From Citrobacter braakii (GTDB lineage: Bacteria; Pseudomonadota; Gammaproteobacteria; Enterobacterales; Enterobacteriaceae), in NCBI RefSeq assembly GCF_002075345.1, contig NZ_NAEW01000006.1:186001-250000 (forward strand): a stretch of DNA of 64,000 bases, given 5' to 3'. Position numbers and translations under genes: made by a program. Below are positions 32,895-41,320 of the stretch, piece after piece; the stretch's first letter is position 1; each line of letters opens with the position of its first letter. The notes under the pieces were generated by a model. That model was not told the DNA's origin. It did not search any database and saw only the letters and a program-made list of their open reading frames with translations.

Positions 32895-34607
32895 TCAAAA
32901 TAATGGCAGTTTATAAACTCTGAAAGCAGAAATATCATAACGATAATCATCACCATTTACTTCAGCATTTTTATAATAACCTGACGTTACCGTCGCCTCA
33001 AAAAGAAGCTGTTTCGTCTGCTTATTGATCTCTTGTAATACCAACATCCCCAGCGCCTGACTTCCATCTTGCGGATCCACAATATCACTGTATCCCGGTT
33101 GGGCAGATAGAGGACGACCATTTTCATCCATGGTGCTTGCACCAAAATGGATGACCAGATTACCATTGCTCAATAAATGCTTGGCACTTACGAAGCTGCT
33201 GTAGCCCCTGCTACCAACCTCGTCTTTCCCATATTCATACGAGCGTGTTACCGTCATCGTGTTTAGATCTATTCTAAACTGAACTACCCGGCTAAAGTTA
33301 TCCTTTGGCAACAAGCTCCTGGCATCGTCTCGAGAACGATAATTTCCATTGTCAAAAACTAAAAACTCCAGAATACCGATCTCAGCATTTGGAATCTCTA
33401 CGATATTATGCTGCCCCCATGTCCAGAAATTACTGTTCGCTAAATCAATTCCATCTTGAGTAGAAAAATCAAACAGCGGATTACCTGACTCATCGACTGG
33501 TGTCAGCAAGTATTCCTCAAAGTCGGAGGCCCAGTCTTCATGATCAGCCATAATAAAACGCAGTTGGCCCGAGTCGACATCAACACCGAAGATGGCACTT
33601 TGGTGACGCCCTGATGAAACCAGCACATTATTGGTTGTATTAATATAGCTCTGGTTGATATGCAGCCAGTCATCCATCGTAGCCGATTGACCCGGTGCAC
33701 TTCCTGATGGACGTGGCGAACGAGAATAGTCCATCACTTTTAACATGTCATAATAAGCAACCTCAAGCCCTGAAGTGAGATCGATAATGGAAACACCATC
33801 TTTACCTGTTGAGTAATCATCTGGACGTCCATTAGTATATTCCGAGGGGGCAATAGCCAGATTGTTCTCTAATGGCAGAATGGAGTGATGAAACTCATTA
33901 TCAAGGAGATAGACTGCATATACTCTGCCCATTACGTCAAATTCGTACATATCCAGGCAGTGATTAATTCCTTGTGACGTAGCCAGGAAATGCCCGCTGT
34001 CTGTTCGGACAAAGTTATAAGAAGGAATTGCCTGAGAGACATACCAACGAACGATGCCATTTTGATCAAAGGCAAGATTATAGCGATCAAAATATGTTGA
34101 AAAATAAAGGCCATCTGCAACTAATGAGGAATCGTCAACTGACTTTGTCACAGTGATGACAGGGAAGCCAAGACTGATATCAGCAGAATCCGATGGCGGC
34201 AATGCTGATGGGGTTACCGTGTATTGCCCAACAATCTGCGCACCTGAGATTAAGGTAACGACATTATCCTCCCCGGCAACCAGACCCGAAACTGGAATCA
34301 GGTTTGCACCGGTCTGCATGCTGTAGGTCCAGGATACAGCTACCGTTATCCCCTTGCTATCCTGCACATTAATTTTGATATCTTCATTCAATTTCCCCCA
34401 AATACCCAGATATAGGCTTAAAGGTGCCGTACTATAAGGATCTAACGTAACTATGGCATTATCATAATCATTAGTTTCCATCACTGCAGAGAGGAGTGTT
34501 TGATAGATTGCATTATGCGAAAGCACCGTTGCGTTATCAACATCAATTTTCTGGTTAACTGGCATACGAGGTTCTGGTTGACTAATTTGTAATTTATTAA
34601 TTTGCAT
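32895..34607 (-). CDS. Second aryl sulfotransferase (AssT family), without signal peptide
   Basis: 570 aa, co-linear with the other sulfotransferase over its whole length. Motifs: FHHSIL (H240/H241), DWLHINQSY (H316), SSGRHQSAIFG (R334) and WTWGQHNIVE (H400). The start ATG follows AAGGATAGAGAT, and an in-frame stop lies five codons upstream, so there is no signal peptide. Only one Cys is visible (NHCLDMYEF), so a DsbL-type disulfide is impossible. It stands alone between convergent genes and has its own promoter region. The two paralogues differ widely at the N-terminus (residues 50-140), which suggests an old duplication and perhaps different acceptors. Confidence 0.87.
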   Translation of the reverse strand: MQINKLQISQPEPRMPVNQKIDVDNATVLSHNAIYQTLLSAVMETNDYDNAIVTLDPYSTAPLSLYLGIWGKLNEDIKINVQDSKGITVAVSWTYSMQTGANLIPVSGLVAGEDNVVTLISGAQIVGQYTVTPSALPPSDSADISLGFPVITVTKSVDDSSLVADGLYFSTYFDRYNLAFDQNGIVRWYVSQAIPSYNFVRTDSGHFLATSQGINHCLDMYEFDVMGRVYAVYLLDNEFHHSILPLENNLAIAPSEYTNGRPDDYSTGKDGVSIIDLTSGLEVAYYDMLKVMDYSRSPRPSGSAPGQSATMDDWLHINQSYINTTNNVLVSSGRHQSAIFGVDVDSGQLRFIMADHEDWASDFEEYLLTPVDESGNPLFDFSTQDGIDLANSNFWTWGQHNIVEIPNAEIGILEFLVFDNGNYRSRDDARSLLPKDNFSRVVQFRIDLNTMTVTRSYEYGKDEVGSRGYSSFVSAKHLLSNGNLVIHFGASTMDENGRPLSAQPGYSDIVDPQDGSQALGMLVLQEINKQTKQLLFEATVTSGYYKNAEVNGDDYRYDISAFRVYKLPLF

Positions 34608-35039
34608 ATCTCTATCCTTTCACAAAAAGTTTTCATTTCCAATCGGCTATATAATCCCGATAGCTGGTAAGATAAACAGAACCGTAGTATTCGTACAAAT
34701 AACTAGTAATAAAATAATCTAAAAAAACATCTTTATGAAGAAACAAAAAATTTATGTGACTATAAAACCATCTATTAATATGCTATGCCATATATCCCCA
34801 AATAAAAGTCTATAAATTGCCATTCAGCCTATGTCAAAAAACTCAATAATGCCTCCCTACCCCCCTAATGGCCAATTAAATAAATAACTCCTATTTAATT
34901 TAAAATTAATACAAACTAAAAATATCATAACTTATGTGACACGTATCGTTTTTACATGCAACAGGTATGCATATGTATTGAATAACAGAAAATTTGTATT
35001 TAATATTTCTGAACACATTAAACTAACCATGGTATATAA
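34608..35039. other. 432-bp AT-rich intergenic region
   Basis: No gene seen. It separates the divergent second sulfotransferase and ToxR-like regulator. TGCCTCCCTAC (34850-34860) resembles the AACACCTCCC repeats upstream of the sulfatase. Very AT-rich, consistent with acquired DNA. Confidence 0.5.
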
Positions 35040-35477
35040 ATGACCATTTACATTATTAAAAATAGTTGTATGTATGATAACGCCAGCCATGAATTAAAAA
35101 GTAAAGATGGGAAGCGAACTATAAAACTTACTCATATGCGTTCTAAATGTTTAAATTTCATCCTAACTCATGCGCAAGAACTGGTGATAAGGAAAAATCA
35201 TATTGCGGAAGCATTATGGGAGGACAGGAGTACATTTATAAGTGATGCTAATCTGACTCAACTACTCTATCTGGTCAGAAAAGACCTGAGAATTTTTGGC
35301 ATTGACAATTTGTTCATTACAATTCCACGTCAAGGAGTACAGATTAATGAAAACATAGAAATAAAATGCTTAAATAGCAAACATCATTTCCTGCAGAAAC
35401 CGTTTCTGTATTATTATGCAATGATTTTATTTATTACAATAATTCTATATATCACACTAAGATTTTACTTGCTTTAA
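35040..35477 (+). CDS. ToxR/CadC-like membrane-anchored winged-helix regulator
   Basis: 145 aa. Residues 10-105 form an OmpR/ToxR-type winged helix (SKDGKRTIKLTHMRSKCLNF, LWEDRSTFISDANLTQLLYL, LFITIPRQGVQI). One membrane segment follows (FLYYYAMILFITIILYITL, about 122-141) with only a few residues outside, so there is no sensory periplasmic domain. It converges on the holin gene. A partner membrane protein, or a direct membrane signal, might drive it. Probably regulates island genes; no target proven. Confidence 0.72.
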   Translation: MTIYIIKNSCMYDNASHELKSKDGKRTIKLTHMRSKCLNFILTHAQELVIRKNHIAEALWEDRSTFISDANLTQLLYLVRKDLRIFGIDNLFITIPRQGVQINENIEIKCLNSKHHFLQKPFLYYYAMILFITIILYITLRFYLL

Positions 35478-35509
35478 GTATGGTAATGCCCATGGACGGG
35501 CAATACAGC

Positions 35510-35833
35510 TCACTTAGCAAAAACCTGTGCCAGTTTATCTTTCAACATTTTCAGTACGGGCCCAGCAAAAACCCCTCCCAGCCCTGACAATATGAGTATC
35601 ATATTTATACCAGCACCTTTATCAAGAGCAATGCCAGAGAGTAAAAAACCTGTAAAACATGAAATAATGACTTGTTTTAAACATCCTGCTATATTTTTTT
35701 TCTTTCGTCCTCGGGCTTCTCTCATGAGATAGCTAACGACTCCCCCCCAAGCACTCACGATAATAATCGCAAGAATAGTCTCTAGCTCTATAATATACTT
35801 TAAGGCAGGTTCTGAACTTATTATCACTGACAT
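35510..35833 (-). CDS. Phage-type holin, orphan
   Basis: 107 aa with three hydrophobic segments (about 14-36, 53-71, 74-96) and a basic C-terminus. LETILAIIIVSAWGGVVSYLMR and IISCFTGFLLSGIA resemble holins of enterobacterial lambdoid phages and the chitinase-secretion holins. No endolysin, spanin or other phage gene is nearby, so it is not prophage. It lies next to LysR and ToxR-like regulators, an arrangement I recall for holin-containing chitinase loci in Serratia and Salmonella. It could form a protein-release pore, or be a relic. Confidence 0.7.
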   Translation of the reverse strand: MSVIISSEPALKYIIELETILAIIIVSAWGGVVSYLMREARGRKKKNIAGCLKQVIISCFTGFLLSGIALDKGAGINMILILSGLGGVFAGPVLKMLKDKLAQVFAK

Positions 35834-35879
35834 AAATTATCCCGATCATTTATAGATGAATATTTAGATTGCAGTATCA

Positions 35880-36785
35880 CTATCCACTCTCTAAGCACAA
35901 CATAATATTTGTTTTTTTATATAAAGAAGCATAAACAGGGATTGTTTTAAAAAATATTTCATCAGGCAGTGATAATATTTTAATATCATACCCTCTGGTA
36001 TATTTAAAAAATGAAGCCAACTCAAGAGGTACAATGCAGATCATATTTGTTGTTTCTACTATATTGACTACCCCTAACATAGAATCGCTGCGATAACCTA
36101 TTTTACGTTCTGTTCTATGATCAACGCTATTGGTATAAACCATTACTTCAGGAGAGAACATATCAGATTGATATACCGCATGTGAAAAAGTATAAAAATG
36201 GTGTAGTGTGATTTGTTCTAAGATTGATAGTGGATTGTCGTTGCCACAAATACAAACATATTGCCTAAAAACGTCAATAAGATGAACTTCAATATCAAAG
36301 TTTTTTGGTGGTGAAAGATTAATTAAAATATCACCCACTCCAGAAAGTAACATTTCAGCCAAAGTATCTTCGCTATTTTTATTTACTGCATAATGATTTA
36401 TTTCATACTTTTCAATTAACTCATCATTCCTAATAAAATGATGGAGATAATAATTTTCTACAATATCACTCCCTAATAAAGTTATTGCTGGAGGATCGTA
36501 GTTAATCTTTGAAAGTGAATATGTAGCGTTGATTACATTCACAACATGGCTATAGGCCTTATGGAGTTCCAATCCTTTTTTCGTAGGCGTCAACCCTTTT
36601 CGGGTTCGTTCAAAGAGTTTAAATGAATAAATATTCTGTAATCGACTTAACGCCTGAGAAACTGCAGCTGGTGTTATGGATAATCTCTCGGAAGCTCGAG
36701 AAGCGTTTCCGGATTCCACAACGGCATTAAATATCTTAATTAAATTGAAGTCAAAATCATTTTCGCGCACAAGCATTTCACTCAC
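35880..36785 (-). CDS. LysR-family transcriptional regulator
   Basis: 301 aa. The helix-turn-helix is at residues 12-70 (FDFNLIKIFNAVVESGNASRASERLSITPAAVSQALSRL), followed by a substrate-binding domain with AT-rich codon use. It lies between dnaJ and the holin. In Salmonella a LysR gene at this place (STM0014) regulates chitinase; whether this one is the ortholog I cannot tell. The effector is unknown. Confidence 0.85.
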   Translation of the reverse strand: MSEMLVRENDFDFNLIKIFNAVVESGNASRASERLSITPAAVSQALSRLQNIYSFKLFERTRKGLTPTKKGLELHKAYSHVVNVINATYSLSKINYDPPAITLLGSDIVENYYLHHFIRNDELIEKYEINHYAVNKNSEDTLAEMLLSGVGDILINLSPPKNFDIEVHLIDVFRQYVCICGNDNPLSILEQITLHHFYTFSHAVYQSDMFSPEVMVYTNSVDHRTERKIGYRSDSMLGVVNIVETTNMICIVPLELASFFKYTRGYDIKILSLPDEIFFKTIPVYASLYKKTNIMLCLESG

Positions 36786-36910
36786 CTTTTCTTCTATTAA
36801 CTGAGCAAAAAATAGAAGAAAATCTTTATTTTAAAAAATCATTTCTCATCATTTTTCCTGAAGATTTATTCTTGATATCTAACTCATTATTTTTGTATTC
36901 GATACAAAAA

Positions 36911-36947
36911 TAAAAAGCCCAGGATTCTTCAATCCAAGGCCTTTTAA
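36911..36947 (-). terminator. dnaKJ terminator
   Basis: On the minus strand AAAGGCCTTGGATT pairs with AATCCTGGGCTTT around GAAG and is followed by a T run. It ends the dnaK-dnaJ transcript. Confidence 0.88.
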
Positions 36948-36966
36948 TTAATAAGACAGCTGTAAA

Positions 36967-38100
36967 TTAGCGCGTCAAATCGTCAAAAAATTTCTTCACA
37001 CCGTCGAAGAAGCTTTTAGAGCGCGGACTGTTTTGCTCGCCGGTCGGGCCGCCAAAGCTGTCCTGCAGATCTTTCAGCAACTGCTTCTGCTTGTCGTTGA
37101 GGCCTACCGGGGTTTCAACCACCACACGGCACAGCAGATCGCCCTGTGCGCCGCCGCGTACTGACTTAACGCCTTTACCACGCATGCGGAACAGTTTGCC
37201 GGTCTGCGTTTCGCCCGGGATTTTTAACTTCACGCGACCATCCAGCGTCGGCACTTCAATCTCGCCGCCCAGCGCTGCCATCGCAAAGTTAATCGGCACT
37301 TCGCAGTACAGGTTATTGCCTTCACGTTCGAAAATTGGGTGCTGTTTTACCTGCACCTGAACGTACAAATCGCCTGCTGGCGCGCCATGTTCACCGGCTT
37401 CACCTTCACCCGCTAAACGAATACGGTCGCCAGTATCAACCCCTGCCGGGATCTTAACAGACAGCGTTTTGCTCTTCTCAACGCGACCATGACCATGGCA
37501 TTTGTTGCACGGGTCTTTAATCAACGTACCGCGGCCCTGACAGTGTGGACAGGTCTGCTGTACGGCAAAAAAGCCCTGACGCATCTGCACCTGACCAGAA
37601 CCGTGACAGGTTGGACAGGTCTGGGGTTGCGTGCCCGCCTTCGCACCGCTGCCGTGGCAAACATCACACTCTTCCAGCGTCGGAATACGGATCTCTTTGG
37701 TGACGCCACGCACGGCTTCTTCCAGAGTGAGATCCATGTTGTAACGTAAATCAGCACCACGTGAGGCGCGCTGACGACCGCGACCGCCGCCAAAGATATC
37801 GCCAAACACGTCACCAAAGATATCGCTGAAGTCGGCCCCGCCGCCAAAACCGCCGCCGCCGCCCATACCGCCTTGCTCAAACGCTGCATGGCCGTACTGA
37901 TCATAAGCCGCACGTTTTTGCGCATCGGTGAGGATCTCGTACGCTTCTTTGATCTCTTTAAACTTGGCTTCGGCCTCTTTATCACCCTGGTTGCGGTCCG
38001 GGTGATATTTCATGGCCAGGCGCTTGTAGGCCTTTTTGATTTCACGCTCTTCCGCTGATTTGGAAACGCCTAAAATCTCGTAATAGTCTTGCTTAGCCAT
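36967..38100 (-). CDS. dnaJ: Chaperone protein DnaJ (Hsp40)
   Basis: 377 aa. J domain at residues 1-70 with HPD ([14 protein letters not shown]), a Gly/Phe-rich region (74-110), four CxxCxGxG zinc repeats between about 140 and 210 ([42 protein letters not shown]), and C-terminal substrate-binding domains. It stimulates DnaK ATPase and delivers substrates. Follows dnaK in one heat-shock operon. Confidence 0.99.
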   Translation of the reverse strand: MAKQDYYEILGVSKSAEEREIKKAYKRLAMKYHPDRNQGDKEAEAKFKEIKEAYEILTDAQKRAAYDQYGHAAFEQGGMGGGGGFGGGADFSDIFGDVFGDIFGGGRGRQRASRGADLRYNMDLTLEEAVRGVTKEIRIPTLEECDVCHGSGAKAGTQPQTCPTCHGSGQVQMRQGFFAVQQTCPHCQGRGTLIKDPCNKCHGHGRVEKSKTLSVKIPAGVDTGDRIRLAGEGEAGEHGAPAGDLYVQVQVKQHPIFEREGNNLYCEVPINFAMAALGGEIEVPTLDGRVKLKIPGETQTGKLFRMRGKGVKSVRGGAQGDLLCRVVVETPVGLNDKQKQLLKDLQDSFGGPTGEQNSPRSKSFFDGVKKFFDDLTR

Positions 38101-38127
38101 CTCTTTTTATCTGCCCCTAACATGCGT

Positions 38128-38160
38128 GCACGGGCGGAGAGGAAACCTCTTCGCCCGTGC
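38128..38160. other. Strong hairpin in the dnaK-dnaJ gap
   Basis: GCACGGGC and GCCCGTGC close an extended stem of about 15 bp (38128-38160). There is no T run, so it is not a simple terminator; it may set dnaJ translation or stability. E. coli K-12 has a small RNA (tpke11) reported here; whether this is the same is not shown. Confidence 0.5.
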
Positions 38161-38185
38161 CAGTAATTACCCGTTCAAAGGGCGA

Positions 38186-40108
38186 TTATTTTTTGTCTTT
38201 CACTTCTTCAAACTCAGCGTCGACAACGTCGTCATCTTTCGCGTTGTTTGCAGAAGCATCAGCACCTGCTGCGCCAGCCTGCTGCTGTGCGTGCTGCTGC
38301 TGAGCGATTTCCATCAGTTTCTGGGAAACCTGTGCCAGCGCCTGCATTTTAGCTTCGATATCCGCTTTGTCTTCGCCTTTCAGAGAAGTTTCCAGCGCAG
38401 TCAGTGCAGACTCGATGGCAGTTTTGTCATCAGCCGGCAGTTTGTCGCCTGCTTCTTCAACCTGCTTGCGAGTGCTGTGCAGCAGATGGTCACCCTGGTT
38501 ACGGGTCTGAACCAGCTCTTCAAACTTACGGTCAGATTCTGCGTTCGCTTCTGCTTCACGAACCATTTTCTGAATTTCTTCTTCGTTCAGACCAGAAGAA
38601 GCCTTGATGGTGATCTTCTGCTCTTTACCGCTATTTTTGTCTTTCGCGGAAACGTGCAGGATACCGTCGGCATCGATGTCAAAAGTAACTTCGATCTGCG
38701 GCATACCGCGCGGAGCCGGGCTGATGCCATCCAGGTTAAATTGACCCAGATCTTTGTTATCAGCGGCACGTTTACGTTCACCCTGCAGCACGTGTATGGT
38801 TACCGCAGACTGGTTGTCTTCAGCGGTAGAGAACACCTGGCTGTGCTTGGTCGGGATAGTGGTGTTTTTCGCGATCAGTGCAGTCATCACGCCACCCATG
38901 GTTTCGATACCCAGAGACAGCGGGGTAACGTCCAGCAGCAGCACGTCTTTCACATCACCGGTCAATACACCACCCTGAACGGCAGCACCGATTGCCACAG
39001 CTTCGTCCGGGTTAACGTCTTTACGCGGCTCTTTACCGAAGAACTCAGCAACTTTCTTCTGTACCATCGGCATACGAGTCTGACCACCGACCAGGATAAC
39101 GTCCTGAACGTCGGAAACAGACAGACCAGCATCCTGCAGAGCAACTTTCAGCGGCTCGATAGAACGGTTAACCAGGTCTTCAACCAGGCTTTCCAGTTTC
39201 GCACGGGTCACCTTGATGTTCATATGTTTCGGACCAGTCGCGTCTGCAGTGATATACGGCAGGTTCACGTCGGTCTGCTGAGCGGAAGACAGTTCGATCT
39301 TCGCTTTCTCAGCGGCTTCTTTCAGACGCTGCATCGCCAGCGGGTCGTTACGCAGGTCGATACCCTGATCTTTCTTAAATTCGTCAACTAGGTAGTTGAT
39401 CATACGGCTATCGAAGTCTTCACCACCCAGGTGGGTATCACCGTTGGTTGCCAGAACTTCGAAGGTTTTTTCACCGTCAACTTCGTCGATTTCGATAATA
39501 GAGATATCGAAAGTACCACCACCCAGGTCATAAACCGCGATAGTACGGTTGCCGACTTCTTTATCCAGACCGTAAGCCAGTGCAGCTGCGGTTGGTTCGT
39601 TGATGATACGTTTTACTTCCAGACCTGCGATACGGCCGGCGTCTTTGGTTGCCTGACGCTGAGCATCGTTAAAATATGCAGGTACGGTGATAACTGCTTC
39701 AGTTACCGGTTCACCCAAGTAATCTTCAGCCGTTTTCTTCATTTTTTTCAGCACTTCAGCAGAAATCTGCGGCGGTGCCATTTTCTGACCTTTTACGTCA
39801 ATCCATGCATCACCGTTGTCAGCACCGATGATTTTGTACGGCATGATGGCTTCATCACGCTGCACTTCTTCGTCCTGGAAGCGGCGGCCAATCAGGCGTT
39901 TAATCGCAAACAGGGTGTTTTGCGGGTTTGTCACTGCCTGACGTTTAGCCGGCTGACCAACCAGAGTTTCACCATCCTGGGTATAAGCAATGATAGAAGG
40001 CGTGGTGCGATCGCCCTCGGCGTTCTCCAGCACACGTGCAGTAGTGCCATCCATAATCGCTACACAAGAGTTGGTAGTACCCAGGTCGATACCAATAATT
40101 TTACCCAT
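38186..40108 (-). CDS. dnaK: Chaperone protein DnaK (Hsp70)
   Basis: 640 aa. N-terminal nucleotide-binding domain ([48 protein letters not shown]), linker [12 protein letters not shown], substrate-binding domain and Gln/Ala-rich C-terminus ending [15 protein letters not shown]. Refolds proteins with DnaJ and GrpE. Long open frames on the opposite strand are a known artefact of dnaK composition. Confidence 0.99.
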   Translation of the reverse strand: MGKIIGIDLGTTNSCVAIMDGTTARVLENAEGDRTTPSIIAYTQDGETLVGQPAKRQAVTNPQNTLFAIKRLIGRRFQDEEVQRDEAIMPYKIIGADNGDAWIDVKGQKMAPPQISAEVLKKMKKTAEDYLGEPVTEAVITVPAYFNDAQRQATKDAGRIAGLEVKRIINEPTAAALAYGLDKEVGNRTIAVYDLGGGTFDISIIEIDEVDGEKTFEVLATNGDTHLGGEDFDSRMINYLVDEFKKDQGIDLRNDPLAMQRLKEAAEKAKIELSSAQQTDVNLPYITADATGPKHMNIKVTRAKLESLVEDLVNRSIEPLKVALQDAGLSVSDVQDVILVGGQTRMPMVQKKVAEFFGKEPRKDVNPDEAVAIGAAVQGGVLTGDVKDVLLLDVTPLSLGIETMGGVMTALIAKNTTIPTKHSQVFSTAEDNQSAVTIHVLQGERKRAADNKDLGQFNLDGISPAPRGMPQIEVTFDIDADGILHVSAKDKNSGKEQKITIKASSGLNEEEIQKMVREAEANAESDRKFEELVQTRNQGDHLLHSTRKQVEEAGDKLPADDKTAIESALTALETSLKGEDKADIEAKMQALAQVSQKLMEIAQQQHAQQQAGAAGADASANNAKDDDVVDAEFEEVKDKK

Positions 40109-40229
40109 CTAAACGTCTCCACTAAAAATTCGGTCATCATGTGGTTGTGAATCTGTAATAAGGGCGAAACGTGCGGTTTCAACTACCCTGAATCGTTTTT
40201 TTTCAGACTCACCACTGCGGTTGTCTACA

Positions 40230-40262
40230 AGATGGGGTCGTAACCCACGTCATCAAGGGGGG
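40230..40262 (-). promoter_or_regulatory. Sigma-32 heat-shock promoter of dnaK
   Basis: Minus strand: -35 CCCCCTTGAT (40261-40252), spacer GACGTGGGTTACGA, -10 CCCCATCT (40237-40230). This is almost the sequence of E. coli dnaK P1. It lies about 120 bp before the dnaK start. Confidence 0.9.
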
Positions 40263-40491
40263 CATGAAAAATTTTTTTAGCCTTGTGGCAATAAATTCGC
40301 AGAAAAAAGGCAAAAAGAGATAAAAATGAATAGTCGCCAACCAGAATTAATTCATACAACCAATTAAATCAGGAAAGCCATTCACATGAAAATTGCAATA
40401 AAAAGAAAAGATTACGAGCATGAATCGTTTTTATGACGACGGTAATATGGTCTGAAGTCACACACTTTTGCAGCCGCCAAAGAGAAACTCC

Positions 40492-40566
40492 ATGAAATCC
40501 GTGTTAACCCTTTCCGCCAGCCTGCTTATGGGCCTTCTGCTGAGCAGCACCGCCGTAACTGGCTAG
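40492..40566 (+). pseudogene. yaaI: Remnant of yaaI: signal peptide only
   Basis: A 24-codon frame reads MKSVLTLSASLLMGLLL and continues to a TAG stop at 40564-40566. Start and order match the signal peptide of E. coli YaaI (MKSVFTISASLAISLM) at the same place, between dnaK and satP. The mature domain (about 110 aa in E. coli) is not found downstream, so this is a truncation. The yaaW gene of E. coli is also absent; 40567-40719 shows only a small hairpin. Confidence 0.65.
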
Positions 40567-40719
40567 CGTGATGCCCATCACAGGGAAAATAATTCATTTA
40601 CCCTTCGTTAGATCATAGACAGTGCCCTCTCCCCTGATTATCATGCCGCGCCCCGAAGACAGCGATCGTTATTCGGGGAAACTATTTCACCATTCAATCA
40701 ATGATGATTTTGAGGAATT

Positions 40720-41286
40720 ATGGGCAACACTAAGTTGGCTAATCCGGCACCGCTGGGCCTGATGGGCTTTGGCATGACCACCATTCTGCTTAACCTGCAC
40801 AACGCGGGTTTCTTCGCTCTGGACGTTATTATTCTGGCGATGGGCATTTTCTACGGCGGTATCGCGCAAATTTTTGCCGGACTGCTGGAATATAAAAAAG
40901 GCAACACCTTCGGTTTAACCGCCTTTACCTCCTACGGTTCGTTCTGGCTGACGCTGGTTGCGATCCTGCTGATGCCGAAAATGGGCCTGGCGGATGCAAC
41001 CAATAGTCAGTTCCTGGGCGCTTACCTCGGTCTGTGGGGCGTGTTCACTCTGTTCATGTTCTTCGGTACGCTGAAAGCCGCGCGCATGCTGCAGTTCGTG
41101 TTCCTGAGCCTGACAGTGCTGTTCGCCCTGCTGGCCGTTGGCAACATTGCGGGTAACGAAGCGATCATTCACGTTGCTGGCTGGGTAGGCTTAGTGTGTG
41201 GCGCAAGCGCCATTTACCTGGCGATGGGTGAAGTGCTGAACGAACAGTTTGGCCGTACCATCCTGCCGATTGGTGAAGCGCACTAA
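40720..41286 (+). CDS. satP: Acetate/succinate:proton symporter SatP (YaaH)
   Basis: 188 aa, GPR1/FUN34/YaaH family with six membrane segments. The signature [21 protein letters not shown] is at residues 8-28. Takes up acetate and succinate. Starts with ATG after GAGGAAT. Followed by a convergent MFS gene. Confidence 0.97.
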   Translation: MGNTKLANPAPLGLMGFGMTTILLNLHNAGFFALDVIILAMGIFYGGIAQIFAGLLEYKKGNTFGLTAFTSYGSFWLTLVAILLMPKMGLADATNSQFLGAYLGLWGVFTLFMFFGTLKAARMLQFVFLSLTVLFALLAVGNIAGNEAIIHVAGWVGLVCGASAIYLAMGEVLNEQFGRTILPIGEAH

Positions 41287-41295
41287 TCTGATGCA

Positions 41296-41315
41296 ATCCC
41301 CCCTGACGGGGGGAT
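41296..41315. terminator. Hairpin between satP and the MFS gene
   Basis: ATCCCCCC pairs with GGGGGGAT around TGAC. The stem is strong but the T tract is weak; it separates convergent genes. Confidence 0.65.
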
Positions 41316-41320
41316 ATTCC

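Noticed and set aside
35510-35833. Prophage at the holin gene
   Set aside because: No other phage genes, integrase or attachment repeats around it.
38126-39391. 421-codon open frame opposite dnaK
   Set aside because: Well-known antisense artefact of dnaK codon use; no independent support.
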